64,000 bases of DNA from Jeotgalicoccus nanhaiensis. GTDB lineage: Bacteria; Bacillota; Bacilli; Staphylococcales; Salinicoccaceae. The translations under genes were made by a program, and so were the position numbers. Where the stretch lies: positions 1 through 64,000 of the forward strand of contig SPPL01000007.1 of assembly GCA_004570955.1 (NCBI GenBank), read 5' to 3'. Under the pieces are notes generated by a model. That model was not told the DNA's origin. It made no database searches and was given only the letters and a program-made list of their open reading frames with translations. This document shows positions 18,855 to 27,782 of this stretch, piece by piece. How positions within the stretch are numbered: the first letter of the stretch is position 1; each line of letters starts with the position of its first letter.

Positions 18855-18893
18855 AAAAGACGCAGAAATTCCGGTGGAATTCTGCGTCTTTTG
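18855..18893 (+). terminator. Intrinsic terminator after acyltransferase gene
   Basis: AAAGACGCAGAA pairs with TTCTGCGTCTTT around a GC-rich loop, then TTGTT. Confidence 0.8.
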
Positions 18894-18980
18894 TTATTTT
18901 ATGTATGATAATTTTAATAGCGGGTAATATATAATTATAAGTAATTTTACATAATTAAATAACGGTAATGGGGGATTAAC

Positions 18981-19178
18981 ATGATTATAAATGTTAAGGA
19001 ACTGCTGCCATTTCTAATTCCGTTAATGATACTCCAGCTGCTGTTAATGATTTCCGCCTTAACAATGATTATTCAGCAGCGGCGTTTTAAATATTTAAAC
19101 AGAGCGGTCTGGATAATTATTGTCATCGTTTTTAATATTGTCGGTCCGGTCCTGTATTTTGTGATGGAACGTAAATAA
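18981..19178 (+). CDS. Small membrane protein, PLDc_N (phospholipase D N-terminal-like) type
   Basis: A 65-residue protein with two transmembrane helices (about 8-31 and 41-61) and the end pattern NRAVWIIIVIVFNIVGPVLYFVMERK. This matches the PLDc_N module, seen alone in Bacillales as YxlE-like proteins that often go with sigma/anti-sigma or ABC transport. No such partner lies here. GGGGGATTAAC precedes the ATG. Ends three bases before the convergent MBL-fold gene. Confidence 0.7.
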   Translation: MIINVKELLPFLIPLMILQLLLMISALTMIIQQRRFKYLNRAVWIIIVIVFNIVGPVLYFVMERK

Positions 19179-19180
19179 GC

Positions 19181-19903
19181 CTATAACTCTGTTTCTTCAA
19201 TTTCTTTTCTGAGCTCTGAGACTTCCTGACGCGTCATCGGAGCGAGATGCCCGTGAATATAAGTTTCATAAGGCACTTTGTCGACGGTTTTAATGTAAGA
19301 GTAAAACTTGTCTGCATCATATCGGCCGTCCAGTTTGTAAAAGTCGCCCGTGTCGGCATCACCGGCGAAGAGCACTTTATCTTCCGGAATAAAAACGACG
19401 GCCCCGTCATCGGAATGCGGGTTAGTGACCGGTGTTACTTCGACTGTGACCCTGCCCAAATTCAGTGTTAAATTGCCGCTGAATTCAATGTCCGCTGTCA
19501 CGACTTTAATGTCATTAACATTATCGTATTCAATTTTCATATGGGTATCGCAGAATTCGCATTCTTCACCGGTCTCCAGACGTTTTGCCATTGCTTCAGG
19601 CGTCCACTCCCATTCAGTGATTGTGTTCAGGATTTCGTTAGTATTGATATGAGTCATTGTCGTGCCGGGAAAAGCGTGCATTCCGAAAGTATGATCCCAG
19701 TGCCAGTGGGTAATCAGAGCGATTTTCGGTGCGGGCAGACCCGCTTCTTCAATGGCCACGAGCATTGCCGTGAGGTGTGCTTCTGAATTGCCGGCATCGA
19801 CGAGCACGCTGTATTTTTCGCCGTGTATGTAGCCGAGATTCGGACGGTCGCGGTGACTGTCGAACGGCAGAATATAAACGTTTGGTGATATTTGAGTGAG
19901 CAT
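19181..19903 (-). CDS. Metallo-beta-lactamase-fold hydrolase
   Basis: A 240-residue MBL-fold protein. The zinc-binding motif HWHWDH (about residues 66-71) is intact, with further ligands in TNPHSDDG, LFAGDADTG and YIHGHLAP. The family covers hydrolases of thioesters, lactones and nucleotides, so the substrate cannot be assigned. AAAGGAAG precedes the ATG. It may be co-transcribed from the small gene at 19971-20090, but a terminator lies between. Confidence 0.8.
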   Translation of the reverse strand: MLTQISPNVYILPFDSHRDRPNLGYIHGEKYSVLVDAGNSEAHLTAMLVAIEEAGLPAPKIALITHWHWDHTFGMHAFPGTTMTHINTNEILNTITEWEWTPEAMAKRLETGEECEFCDTHMKIEYDNVNDIKVVTADIEFSGNLTLNLGRVTVEVTPVTNPHSDDGAVVFIPEDKVLFAGDADTGDFYKLDGRYDADKFYSYIKTVDKVPYETYIHGHLAPMTRQEVSELRKEIEETEL

Positions 19904-19931
19904 ATTTATCTTCCTTTATACAGACATACAG

Positions 19932-19963
19932 AAAACCACTTAACATGAGTTAGGTGGTTTTTA
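19932..19963 (-). terminator. Terminator after the small basic gene (minus strand)
   Basis: On the minus strand AAAACCACcTAAC pairs with GTTAaGTGGTTTT, ending in a T run just downstream of the 39-codon gene. Confidence 0.65.
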
Positions 19964-19970
19964 TCTTGTC

Positions 19971-20090
19971 TTATTTTCTTTTCTTCCCTTTTGAAGAAGA
20001 TTTGTCATCTTTGTTAAGAAACTTCTGTACAACTTTATTTATAATAATTGGTGCGATAAAAATTGCCGCACGTTTAAGTAAACGTCCCAT
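19971..20090 (-). CDS. Small basic protein, 39 residues, hypothetical
   Basis: ATG at 20090 follows TAGGAGG at the right spacing and the frame closes with TAA at 19971. The peptide is MGRLLKRAAIFIAPIIINK at its start, then a Lys/Ser-rich tail (KDDKSSSKGKKRK). It has an amphipathic or membrane-inserting N-terminal half and a basic tail. A strong ribosome-binding site plus a dedicated terminator support a real gene. I do not know the family; a short membrane-associated or toxin-like peptide is possible. Confidence 0.6.
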   Translation of the reverse strand: MGRLLKRAAIFIAPIIINKVVQKFLNKDDKSSSKGKKRK

Positions 20091-20180
20091 AAGTTTACCT
20101 CCTAAATGATAGATACTTATATATAACCATTATCTCATATCGTAAAACTAATCAGTTAGAAAAACAGATTTACATGAGCA

Positions 20181-20209
20181 AAAAAACGGCCCCGCCATCG
20201 GGAGCCGCT
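20181..20209 (-). terminator. Intrinsic terminator after hemQ (minus strand)
   Basis: On the minus strand the GC-rich arms CGGC(T)CCCG and CGGGGCCG pair with one bulge, followed by seven Ts. Confidence 0.75.
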
Positions 20210-20224
20210 TCAAAATAATATAAT

Positions 20225-20974
20225 TTATCCGAAATAGTCAGCAACTGCGTCGTTCGGGATGTGTCCGCCGACGTAGAAGTCGCCGAAGACGCCGTAGCGC
20301 GCGCTTGTTTCATCGAATCTCATTTCGTAGATAATCTTTTTGAATTCGAGCATATCATCTGATAAGAGTGTTACTGCCCATTCATATTTATCGAGACCTT
20401 GTGAGCCTGTGATGTACTGCTTGATTTTGCCTGCGTATTTGCGGCCGATCATGCCATGGTCGCGCATCAGCTGTTTGCGTTCTTCCATCGGCAGCATGTA
20501 CCAGTTGTCTTGAAGGTCGCGCTTTTTATCCATTGGATAGAAACAGATGTATTTAGATTTTTCCAGTGAAGGGTATAATCTCTGTTGAATGTGCGGGATT
20601 TCCATCATTTCCTCAGGCGTCTTATTACCGCCGAGGTAGCTGCTCATTTCAATAATAGATACGTATGAGTAGGTTGGAATTAAGTAGTCCGCAACTCTGA
20701 GTTTATTAATTTCAAGTTCAAGCTTGATCAGCTCGTCCGCAGTCGGGCGCAGCAGCCAGAATATAATATCTGCCTTATGACCCATGATGTTGTAAAATGC
20801 ATAGTCACCTTCGTGTTTTTCATGCACTTCTTCCTGTCTGTTTAAAAATGTCTGAAGTTCTTCTGTCAGCGCATTTCTTTCATCTTTGTCCAGTACACGC
20901 AAACCTGCCCAGTCCACGCTGTAAAGCAGGTGTAAGCTGTACCAGCCATCTATAGTACTTACCGGTTCACTCAT
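20225..20974 (-). CDS. hemQ: Coproheme decarboxylase HemQ
   Basis: A 249-residue chlorite-dismutase-like protein. In Gram-positive bacteria it makes heme b from coproheme III by two peroxide-dependent decarboxylations, the last step of the coproporphyrin-dependent pathway. Family segments seen include [16 protein letters not shown], the [13 protein letters not shown] tyrosine region and [32 protein letters not shown] precedes the ATG. It is divergent from pta, the standard order in Bacillus and Staphylococcus. Confidence 0.95.
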   Translation of the reverse strand: MSEPVSTIDGWYSLHLLYSVDWAGLRVLDKDERNALTEELQTFLNRQEEVHEKHEGDYAFYNIMGHKADIIFWLLRPTADELIKLELEINKLRVADYLIPTYSYVSIIEMSSYLGGNKTPEEMMEIPHIQQRLYPSLEKSKYICFYPMDKKRDLQDNWYMLPMEERKQLMRDHGMIGRKYAGKIKQYITGSQGLDKYEWAVTLLSDDMLEFKKIIYEMRFDETSARYGVFGDFYVGGHIPNDAVADYFG

Positions 20975-21068
20975 CTTACTCTCTCCTTAATTAAGTCATT
21001 ACTTCTATTCTAGACCAATAGAAAACGTTTTAACAAGAGATTCTGTTTAAAAGATGTGACAAAACACG

Positions 21069-21074
21069 TATAAT
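21069..21074 (+). promoter_or_regulatory. -10 element of the pta promoter
   Basis: TATAAT 33 bases before the pta start; the -35 at about 17 bp spacing (TTAAAA-like) is poor. Confidence 0.4.
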
Positions 21075-21106
21075 ATATTTAAAGTAAAGTAGCCAAGGAG
21101 GATATA

Positions 21107-22096
21107 ATGAGTAAATTCATTACGGATCTTAAAAATAACTTAAATGGTGAAAATATCAAAATTGTATTTCCGGAAGGAACAGATAAAAGAATTCTGACTG
21201 CTGCGGCAGAGCATTTAAAAAACAGCTACGTGCATCCGATTGTGATCGGGGATGCTGATGAACTTAAGAAAATTGCGGACGAAGAAAATCTTAATATAGA
21301 AGGATTGGAAATATTAAATCCGAAAACATCGGATTTAAGCGATAAACTCGCAGAAGAGTTTTCTGAAGTCAGACAGGGCAAGGTAACGCTTGAACAGGCT
21401 GAAGATATTATTGAAAATGTAAACTATTTCGGAACCATGCTGGTACATACGGGCTATGCCGACGGTCTTGTGTCAGGAGCGATGCATTCGACACCGGACA
21501 CGGTGCGGCCGGCGCTGCAGATTATTAAAACAAAAGAAGGTGTATCGAAAACGAGCGGTATTTTCTTTATGCGCCGCGGCGATGAACTGTATGTAATGGG
21601 AGATTGTGCAATAAATCCGACCCTGACTGCCGAAGAGCTTGCGGAAGTTGCAGTTGAAACGGCAAAAACGACGATGAGTTTCGGAATTACACCGCGCGTT
21701 GCGCTCTTAAGCTTTTCTTCAAAAGGATCTGCGAAAACAGAAGAAGCGGAAAAAGTTCGTCTCGCGACTGAATACGCACAGGATAAACTTCCGAATACAC
21801 TGATTGACGGCGAGCTGCAGTTTGACGCAGCTTTTGTTCCGAGTGTGGCAGAGAAAAAATCTCCGAAGTCACCGCTTGAAGGAAAAGCGAATGTATTTAT
21901 CTTCCCGTCGCTTGAAGCAGGTAATATCGGCTATAAAATTGCTCAGCGTTTAGGCGGTTTTGAAGCTTACGGACCGATTCTGCAAGGCTTGAACAAACCG
22001 GTTAACGACCTGTCGCGCGGTACGACGACTGAAGAAGTATACAATCTTGCTTTATTTACAGCAACACAGGTAATGGCGAATCGTCATGACAGCTGA
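21107..22096 (+). CDS. pta: Phosphate acetyltransferase
   Basis: A 329-residue single-domain Pta, which interconverts acetyl-CoA and acetyl phosphate for overflow acetate production. Family signatures include VFPEGTDKRIL at the N-terminus, GLVSGAMHSTPDTVRPALQI and the C-terminal GPILQGLNKPVNDLSRG. AAGGAGGAT precedes the ATG. Its 3' end overlaps the lipL start by 11 bases. Confidence 0.95.
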   Translation: MSKFITDLKNNLNGENIKIVFPEGTDKRILTAAAEHLKNSYVHPIVIGDADELKKIADEENLNIEGLEILNPKTSDLSDKLAEEFSEVRQGKVTLEQAEDIIENVNYFGTMLVHTGYADGLVSGAMHSTPDTVRPALQIIKTKEGVSKTSGIFFMRRGDELYVMGDCAINPTLTAEELAEVAVETAKTTMSFGITPRVALLSFSSKGSAKTEEAEKVRLATEYAQDKLPNTLIDGELQFDAAFVPSVAEKKSPKSPLEGKANVFIFPSLEAGNIGYKIAQRLGGFEAYGPILQGLNKPVNDLSRGTTTEEVYNLALFTATQVMANRHDS

Positions 22097-22901
22097 ATTG
22101 TTTAACGGGACGGTGGAAGTCATCGGCAGGCTGCGGACCCGGCATCCGTTTGAGTCATTTGCTTTTGATGACTTTCTGCAGCATCAGATCAGTGAAGACA
22201 ATGTGCCTAAAATACGCTTTTGGGTACATTCGCCTTATATTATATTAGGCCTGCAGGATGCGAGGCTGCCGAAACTGACGTACGGCCTGGATTATATCTC
22301 TGATGCGGGTTTCGACTATATCGTGCGCAATAGCGGCGGTCTAGGTGTTGTTCTTGATGAGGGCATCTTGAATATATCCTTGATTTTACCGAAGGCAGAT
22401 TTTCCTTACATAGAAAAAGGCTATGATATAATGACAGAGTTGGTAAAAAAAATGTTTCCGGAAGGAAAGATTGAAGCGTACGAAATTTCCGCAAGCTACT
22501 GTCCCGGTTCTTATGATTTAAGCATCGGCGGCAAAAAGTTTGCAGGTATTTCACAGCGCCGCATCAAAGACGGTGTGGCAGTGCAGATATACTTATGTGT
22601 CACAGGCAGCGGCTCGGAGCGGGCCTTAAAGATGAAAGAATTTTACCGCCATGCGCATGCAGGTGACAGCACGAAGTTTACATATCCGGTTATTAACCCG
22701 GATCATATGGCTTCTTTAAACGAACTGCTGAATGCCGATTTTTCAATTGAAGAAGTTGAAAAACGGGCGTTGAATGCGCTCCGTGACTCAGGTGCTGTTT
22801 TGAAGGACTATCCGGTGCTGAATGAGGAGCAGAAAGCACGGTACGAACGATTCATCGGAAACATGAAAGAGCGTAATAAAAAATACGTAACTTTTGACTA
22901 A
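22086..22901 (+). CDS. lipL: Octanoyl-[GcvH]:protein N-octanoyltransferase
   Basis: A 271-residue biotin/lipoate-ligase-fold protein. LipL moves octanoyl groups from GcvH to the E2 subunits of oxo-acid dehydrogenases. The active-site cysteine would be C139 in ASYCPGSYDLS, followed by GGKKFAGISQRR, which carries the lysine and the RR motif. The pta-lipL coupling is the same as pta-ywfL of Bacillus subtilis, which separates it from LplA ligases. Confidence 0.85.
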   Translation: MTAELFNGTVEVIGRLRTRHPFESFAFDDFLQHQISEDNVPKIRFWVHSPYIILGLQDARLPKLTYGLDYISDAGFDYIVRNSGGLGVVLDEGILNISLILPKADFPYIEKGYDIMTELVKKMFPEGKIEAYEISASYCPGSYDLSIGGKKFAGISQRRIKDGVAVQIYLCVTGSGSERALKMKEFYRHAHAGDSTKFTYPVINPDHMASLNELLNADFSIEEVEKRALNALRDSGAVLKDYPVLNEEQKARYERFIGNMKERNKKYVTFD

Positions 22902-22928
22902 CCAGTATATTTTTAATACTGGTTTTTT
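22900..22928 (+). terminator. Intrinsic terminator after lipL
   Basis: AACCAGTAT and ATACTGGTT pair around ATTTTTA, then TTTTTT. It begins at the lipL stop codon. Confidence 0.8.
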
Positions 22929-22952
22929 AATTTTTATGAAAGAAGGAATAAC

Positions 22953-24137
22953 ATGTCGACAAGTTCTTATGCGCCTAAAATATGGACGAAAGAATTTACA
23001 GCAATTTTTGCCTTCCATTTTATTTTAATGGGTGCAATGTATTCAACTCTGGTCACAGTCGGAAACTATGCGATTGAAAAATACGATGTCAATCCGAGCA
23101 TCGCGGGCTTTGTAGCCAGTATTTTTATCGTTGGTGTACTGGTGGGCCGCGGAGTCACAGGCTATCAGATTAATCATCTCGGCGCCCGTAAAATTATGCT
23201 CGGCGGAACAGTACTTTACTTTTTAACTTATATTTTATACTTCTTTGACTTCGGTTTAACATTTTTAATCGTGACACGGCTGTTAAACGGTATCGCAACA
23301 GGGATGATCAGTACAGCGCTGAATACGCTGGCAACGATATCCGTGCCTGAAGAACGTCGGGGTGAAGGAATCAGCTATTTCAGTTTAAGCATGGTGGTTG
23401 CGAGTGCGGTGGGTCCATTTATGGCGTTCCTGCTGCTCGAGCAGATTTCATTTGAAACGATGTTGATCTATGTTGGTATTTTAATGCTGCTTGTCGTTCT
23501 GATGATTCCGCTGATTAAAATAAATAACGTCACAAAAGAAACGGCGGTCAAGCCTGAAAAATTTGTGCTGATAGAAAAAAATTCCCTCCGGATGCTGATG
23601 CCGATTTTCTTAATGGGGCTGGCATATTCAAGTGTGCTGTCATTTTTGAACACTTACGCTATTGAAATCGATGTAGTTACAGCAGCAAGTTTCTTCTTTA
23701 TCGTCTATGCGGCGGCAGTGCTGTCGACGCGTCCGTTTACAGGACGCATCATCGACCAGAAAGGGCCGAACGTCGTTATTTACCCGACGTTTATCCTGAT
23801 GGCAATCGGATTCTTCCTGCTCGGGAGCACTTCAGCGGGAACTGTCGTTTTAATTGCCGGCTTTATTATCGGGCTCGGTTTCGGGAATTTCCAGTCGGCT
23901 GCGCAAATTATTTGTGTTAACGTGGCGCCGAAGGAGAATGTCGGTCTGGCAACATCGACTTTCTTTATTATTCTGGAAATCGGGCTCGGTTTCGGCCCGG
24001 TGTTTTTAGGACTGATCGTGCCCTTTGTCGGCTACAGCGGCATGTACCTGTGGCTGATTGTGCCGATTATTTTAGCAGGTGTTTTTTATATGATGATGGT
24101 CGGAAAACGCGGCGCACAATCAAATACTGAGAGTTAA
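22953..24137 (+). CDS. MFS transporter
   Basis: A 394-residue major facilitator with about twelve transmembrane segments. The loop 2-3 motif GRGVTGYQINHLGARKIM is visible near residue 65, and the second-half equivalent RPFTGRIIDQKGPNVV near residue 255. It resembles Bacillus efflux-type transporters of the drug:H+ antiporter class. The gene is a single unit after a terminator. Substrate unknown. Confidence 0.8.
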   Translation: MSTSSYAPKIWTKEFTAIFAFHFILMGAMYSTLVTVGNYAIEKYDVNPSIAGFVASIFIVGVLVGRGVTGYQINHLGARKIMLGGTVLYFLTYILYFFDFGLTFLIVTRLLNGIATGMISTALNTLATISVPEERRGEGISYFSLSMVVASAVGPFMAFLLLEQISFETMLIYVGILMLLVVLMIPLIKINNVTKETAVKPEKFVLIEKNSLRMLMPIFLMGLAYSSVLSFLNTYAIEIDVVTAASFFFIVYAAAVLSTRPFTGRIIDQKGPNVVIYPTFILMAIGFFLLGSTSAGTVVLIAGFIIGLGFGNFQSAAQIICVNVAPKENVGLATSTFFIILEIGLGFGPVFLGLIVPFVGYSGMYLWLIVPIILAGVFYMMMVGKRGAQSNTES

Positions 24138-24202
24138 ACTAAACGGTCGGCTTCCCCGGCCGTTTTATGATATTATTGGGGTGTTAAGGGAGGCGTAAAA
24201 GC

Positions 24203-25504
24203 GTGACGATGAGTGACTACAGCAAGAAACAATTACAGGAAGAAAAAGTCTTTAAAGATCCGGTCCACCGGTATGTTCATGTCCGCGACCAGGTCATCTG
24301 GGATCTGGTGAAAACGAAAGAGTTTCAGCGGCTCCGCAGAATAAAGCAGCTCGGAACTTTATATCTGGCATTTCACAGCGCGGAGCATTCGCGATTTAAT
24401 CACTCGCTCGGCGTGTATGAAATTGTCAGGCGGATGATTGAGAATTTTGAAGAATATCCCGAATGGGACTCAAACGACCGGCTTTTGGCTTTGTCTGCAG
24501 CTTTGCTGCACGATCTTGGTCACGGACCGTTTTCCCATACCTTTGAAGATATATTTCATACGGATCATGAAGAATATACGAAGAAAATTATCTTGGAAGA
24601 TACTGAAGTCAACGAAGTATTATCGAGAGTGTCTCCTGAGTTTCCGCGAGAAGTTGCGGAAGTTATTAACAAAACGCATCCGAATAAACTTGTCACCAGT
24701 ATGATTTCAAGTCAGATCGATGCGGACCGTATGGATTATCTGCAGCGGGATTCTTTTTATACCGGAGTCAGCTACGGCAACTTCGATATGGAACGCATAT
24801 TGCGTGTGATGCGGCCGTCAAAAGATGAAGTGCTGATTAAAGAAAGCGGCATGCACGCCGTGGAAGATTATTTAATGAGCCGTTATCAGATGTACTGGCA
24901 GGTTTACTTCCACCCTGTATCGCGGGGCGGAGAAGTGATGCTGAACCTTGTCATGCAGAGAGCGAAGGCATTGTATAAATCGGGCTATAATTTTAAACAG
25001 CAGCCGACATACTTCATTCCTTTTTTCAACGAGGACGTTACAGTGCACGATTATCTGAGGCTCGATGAAATGGTCGTGAATTTTTATCTACAGGAATGGG
25101 TACGTGAAGAAGATGAGATACTGAGCGACCTTGCCGGACGGTTTGTGAACAGAGACCTGTTTAAATATTTGCCGTTTGACGGTTCTATTATTACGATTAC
25201 AGAACTTAATGAACTGTACAAAAAAGCAGGTATAGATCCGGATTATTACGTTTTCAGCGACAGTTATTCAGATCTGCCATACGATTACGACCGACCCGGA
25301 CAGAATAGAAACAGAAGACCGATTCACCTGCTGCGGCCGAACGGTGAAATTAAAGAAATCAGTTCGCAGTCGGCAATTATTAACTCCATTACCGGCATTC
25401 ACCGCTTAGGTTCAAGATTGTATTATCCGAAAGAAAAAATATTGGCGATTAAAGATTTAAGCGTCAAATCAGAGATTATTAATTTACTGAATGAACTCGA
25501 TTAG
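24203..25504 (+). CDS. HD-domain phosphohydrolase (YwfO-like)
   Basis: A 433-residue protein related to dNTPase-like HD proteins. The HD ligands are in HSRFNHSLGVYE (His) and LLHDLGHGPFSHTFE (HD), with the downstream Asp in QIDADRMDYLQRDSFYTG. The start could be GTG 24203 (GGGAGG eight bases upstream) or ATG 24209. In Bacillus subtilis the homologue YwfO lies close to ywhD and the lipL/pta region, as here. Nucleotide specificity not predictable. Confidence 0.85.
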   Translation: MTMSDYSKKQLQEEKVFKDPVHRYVHVRDQVIWDLVKTKEFQRLRRIKQLGTLYLAFHSAEHSRFNHSLGVYEIVRRMIENFEEYPEWDSNDRLLALSAALLHDLGHGPFSHTFEDIFHTDHEEYTKKIILEDTEVNEVLSRVSPEFPREVAEVINKTHPNKLVTSMISSQIDADRMDYLQRDSFYTGVSYGNFDMERILRVMRPSKDEVLIKESGMHAVEDYLMSRYQMYWQVYFHPVSRGGEVMLNLVMQRAKALYKSGYNFKQQPTYFIPFFNEDVTVHDYLRLDEMVVNFYLQEWVREEDEILSDLAGRFVNRDLFKYLPFDGSIITITELNELYKKAGIDPDYYVFSDSYSDLPYDYDRPGQNRNRRPIHLLRPNGEIKEISSQSAIINSITGIHRLGSRLYYPKEKILAIKDLSVKSEIINLLNELD

Positions 25505-25515
25505 GAGGTATAAAT

Positions 25516-26037
25516 TTGGCTGAAGAACAACCAAAAAAGAAGCCGGGTTTCCAGTTTAATATTATTAAAAATGACCCGCTTGACGGCCATAGAGGACAGA
25601 ACTTCGGGGCGATCAGCCTCGAGAATATTGCGCCTGTCTATATTAATATCGAAACGCAGGAAGCAGTGCTCGATATCGGAGGGCTGCACGGCAAAGCAGA
25701 AGTCGAAAAACGTGTGAAATGGATTAAAGATAAGAAAGAAGCGGAAGGCCCTGATGCGAAAGAATATTTCCTCGTCTGGATAGCTGTGGAACGTGCGGAG
25801 GCAGGCCCGGTTTATAACGGTCTGGGTGCCTGCTACCTGATGGTAAACAAGGAAAAACGCCGCGGTTATAAAATGATGCATGAACATGTCAACAGTCTCG
25901 ACGATGCAATGAAGGGCCGCATTAAGCTGGACCTGCTCGATGAACGTTCTAAAGAAACGCTTAAAGAGTTTCTGATTAATCATAACGAAGAAATGTGGAA
26001 TATTTCACAAAAAATGCAGGAAGCATTCAATAATTAG
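25516..26037 (+). CDS. ywhD: YwhD family protein
   Basis: A 173-residue cytoplasmic protein with the YwhD pattern FNIIKNDPLDGHRG..FGAISLENIAPVYI and FLVWIAVER. The start is TTG at 25516 after TTAGGAGGT, 11 bases after the HD gene stop, so the two are in one operon. Function unknown. Confidence 0.85.
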   Translation: MAEEQPKKKPGFQFNIIKNDPLDGHRGQNFGAISLENIAPVYINIETQEAVLDIGGLHGKAEVEKRVKWIKDKKEAEGPDAKEYFLVWIAVERAEAGPVYNGLGACYLMVNKEKRRGYKMMHEHVNSLDDAMKGRIKLDLLDERSKETLKEFLINHNEEMWNISQKMQEAFNN

Positions 26038-26098
26038 CAATATAAAAAGACCATTGTTAAAATGAATTTTAAACATAATATTTTAGGAGGATTTAAAC

Positions 26099-27184
26099 AT
26101 GGCTAAATTAGTATTTCAATCTCCAAGTCGTTATGTACAGGGTACGGGTGTAATTAGTGAATTAGGTCATGAAACGGCAAAAATTGGTAAAAAAATCTTA
26201 CTGATTGCAGATGAAGTGGTCTGGGATATTGCTGGGAAATCAGTAGAAGTAAGTTTCGAGAATGTAGATGTTAAATATAATCATATACAGTTTTCAGGTG
26301 AGGCGTCGGACAATGAAATCGAGCGTATCACTGGCGAAGGGAAGAATTTCGGCAGCGATGTAGTTATTGGTCTCGGAGGCGGTAAAACACTCGACACAGC
26401 CAAGGCAGTTGCAGATAAGCTGGATGTTCCAACTATAATAGTGCCGACTACTGCATCTACGGATGCTCCAACGAGTGCATTATCCGTAATCTATTCAGAT
26501 GAAGGTGTCTTTGAAGGATATAAATTTTATGATAAAAATCCTGATCTCGTGCTGGTGGATAGTAAAATTGTTATCGGCGCACCGCCAAAATTCTTTGCCT
26601 CAGGCATTGCAGATGCAATGGCAACCTTAGTCGAAGCAAGTGCAACAGTCAGACGCAATGGGGATACGATGGCTGGCGGGAAACCGACTTTAGCATCACA
26701 GGCAATCGCTGAAAAAGCTGAAGAAACATTATTCCTGTACGGTATCGAAGCTTATGAAGCCGCTAAAGACGGCCTTGTTACTCCGGCAGTTGAAAAAGTA
26801 ATCGAAGCAAATACACTGCTGTCAGGTTTAGGTTTTGAAAATGGCGGGCTTGCAGGAGCGCATGCTATACACAATGGTTTCACTGCATTACACGGTGATA
26901 TTCACAACTTAACTCATGGTGAGAAAGTAGCATACGGTACGCTTGTACAGTTAGTACTGGAAGGTCGTCCAGGAAATGAAATAGCTGAGTATGTAGATTT
27001 TTACGAAGCGCTGGAAATGCCAACGACATTAGCTGCAATGCATTTAACTGACGTTTCCTTAGAAGATTTAGTTGAAGTCGGCAAGCTGGCGACAGGAGAC
27101 GGTGAAACATTGAAAAACTTAGATCCGGAAATTACACCGGAACAAGTTGCCGAGGCAATATTAGCTGTAGATAAGTATAATTAA
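26099..27184 (+). CDS. gldA: Glycerol dehydrogenase
   Basis: A 361-residue iron-type (group III) alcohol dehydrogenase-fold enzyme that oxidises glycerol to dihydroxyacetone with NAD+. The nucleotide loop GGGKTLDTAKAVAD is near residue 95, and zinc ligands fit Asp in SGIADAMATL and His in GAHAIHNG and LTHGEKVAYG. TTTAGGAGG precedes the ATG. No dihydroxyacetone kinase genes are nearby. Its codon use is slightly more AT-rich than its neighbours. Confidence 0.9.
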   Translation: MAKLVFQSPSRYVQGTGVISELGHETAKIGKKILLIADEVVWDIAGKSVEVSFENVDVKYNHIQFSGEASDNEIERITGEGKNFGSDVVIGLGGGKTLDTAKAVADKLDVPTIIVPTTASTDAPTSALSVIYSDEGVFEGYKFYDKNPDLVLVDSKIVIGAPPKFFASGIADAMATLVEASATVRRNGDTMAGGKPTLASQAIAEKAEETLFLYGIEAYEAAKDGLVTPAVEKVIEANTLLSGLGFENGGLAGAHAIHNGFTALHGDIHNLTHGEKVAYGTLVQLVLEGRPGNEIAEYVDFYEALEMPTTLAAMHLTDVSLEDLVEVGKLATGDGETLKNLDPEITPEQVAEAILAVDKYN

Positions 27185-27290
27185 CAGCTTTAAAATATAT
27201 GTCTTTTTTGTGTCTTTTAGATTAGACATTGCACATTAGGTCATCTATGGATAAAATAAAGAGTAGTTATAGACATATAACTAGGACATA

Positions 27291-27318
27291 AAGGCGGGGC
27301 AGTTGCCCTGCCTTTTTT
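27291..27318 (+). terminator. Intrinsic terminator after gldA
   Basis: AAGGCGGGGC pairs with GCCCTGCCTT (one G-T), followed by TTTTTT. Confidence 0.8.
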
Positions 27319-27349
27319 ATTTTTCTTAAGACCAATAAGGCGCCTGTTA

Positions 27350-27358
27350 TGATATAAT
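27350..27358 (+). promoter_or_regulatory. Extended -10 promoter of ywiB-argS
   Basis: TGATATAAT fits TGnTATAAT and lies 24 bases before the ywiB start. Confidence 0.5.
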
Positions 27359-27381
27359 TTACGATACTGAAGGTGATAAAA

Positions 27382-27780
27382 ATGACCGAAACTATAACGC
27401 ATGACTGCAATTTAACCCAGCTGGTATTCATGCACGGAGAAGAAACTAAATACGAACAGAAACTCAAGGTCACAGAAATTAAAAAAGGGGATACTTATCT
27501 GCGCTACACAGAAGCGCTCGATGAGCATGAACTGAAAGTGACAGTGAGACTGGGAGATAATTTCGTTAAGCTCCAGCGGCGGGGTCTGATCAATATGAAC
27601 TTTTATTTCGAAGAAGGTGTGAAGACGGATACGTTTTATGACTCTCCGGCAGGCAGGCATCATTTTGAAATAGTGACACATGAACTTAAAACCGGCGACG
27701 GAACACTGACGGTCAAATATGATTTATTTGAAAGCGGCGTATTGCTAGGCAAATATAAATACACTTTGGAGAGGATTTAA
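27382..27780 (+). CDS. ywiB: DUF1934 beta-barrel protein (YwiB)
   Basis: A 132-residue lipocalin-like beta-barrel protein of the DUF1934 family. The frame has GTG at 27373, but ATG 27382 is better placed after GAAGGTGA. It ends two bases before argS, the same pair as ywiB-argS in Bacillus. No catalytic role is known. Confidence 0.8.
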   Translation: MTETITHDCNLTQLVFMHGEETKYEQKLKVTEIKKGDTYLRYTEALDEHELKVTVRLGDNFVKLQRRGLINMNFYFEEGVKTDTFYDSPAGRHHFEIVTHELKTGDGTLTVKYDLFESGVLLGKYKYTLERI

Positions 27781-27782
27781 TT

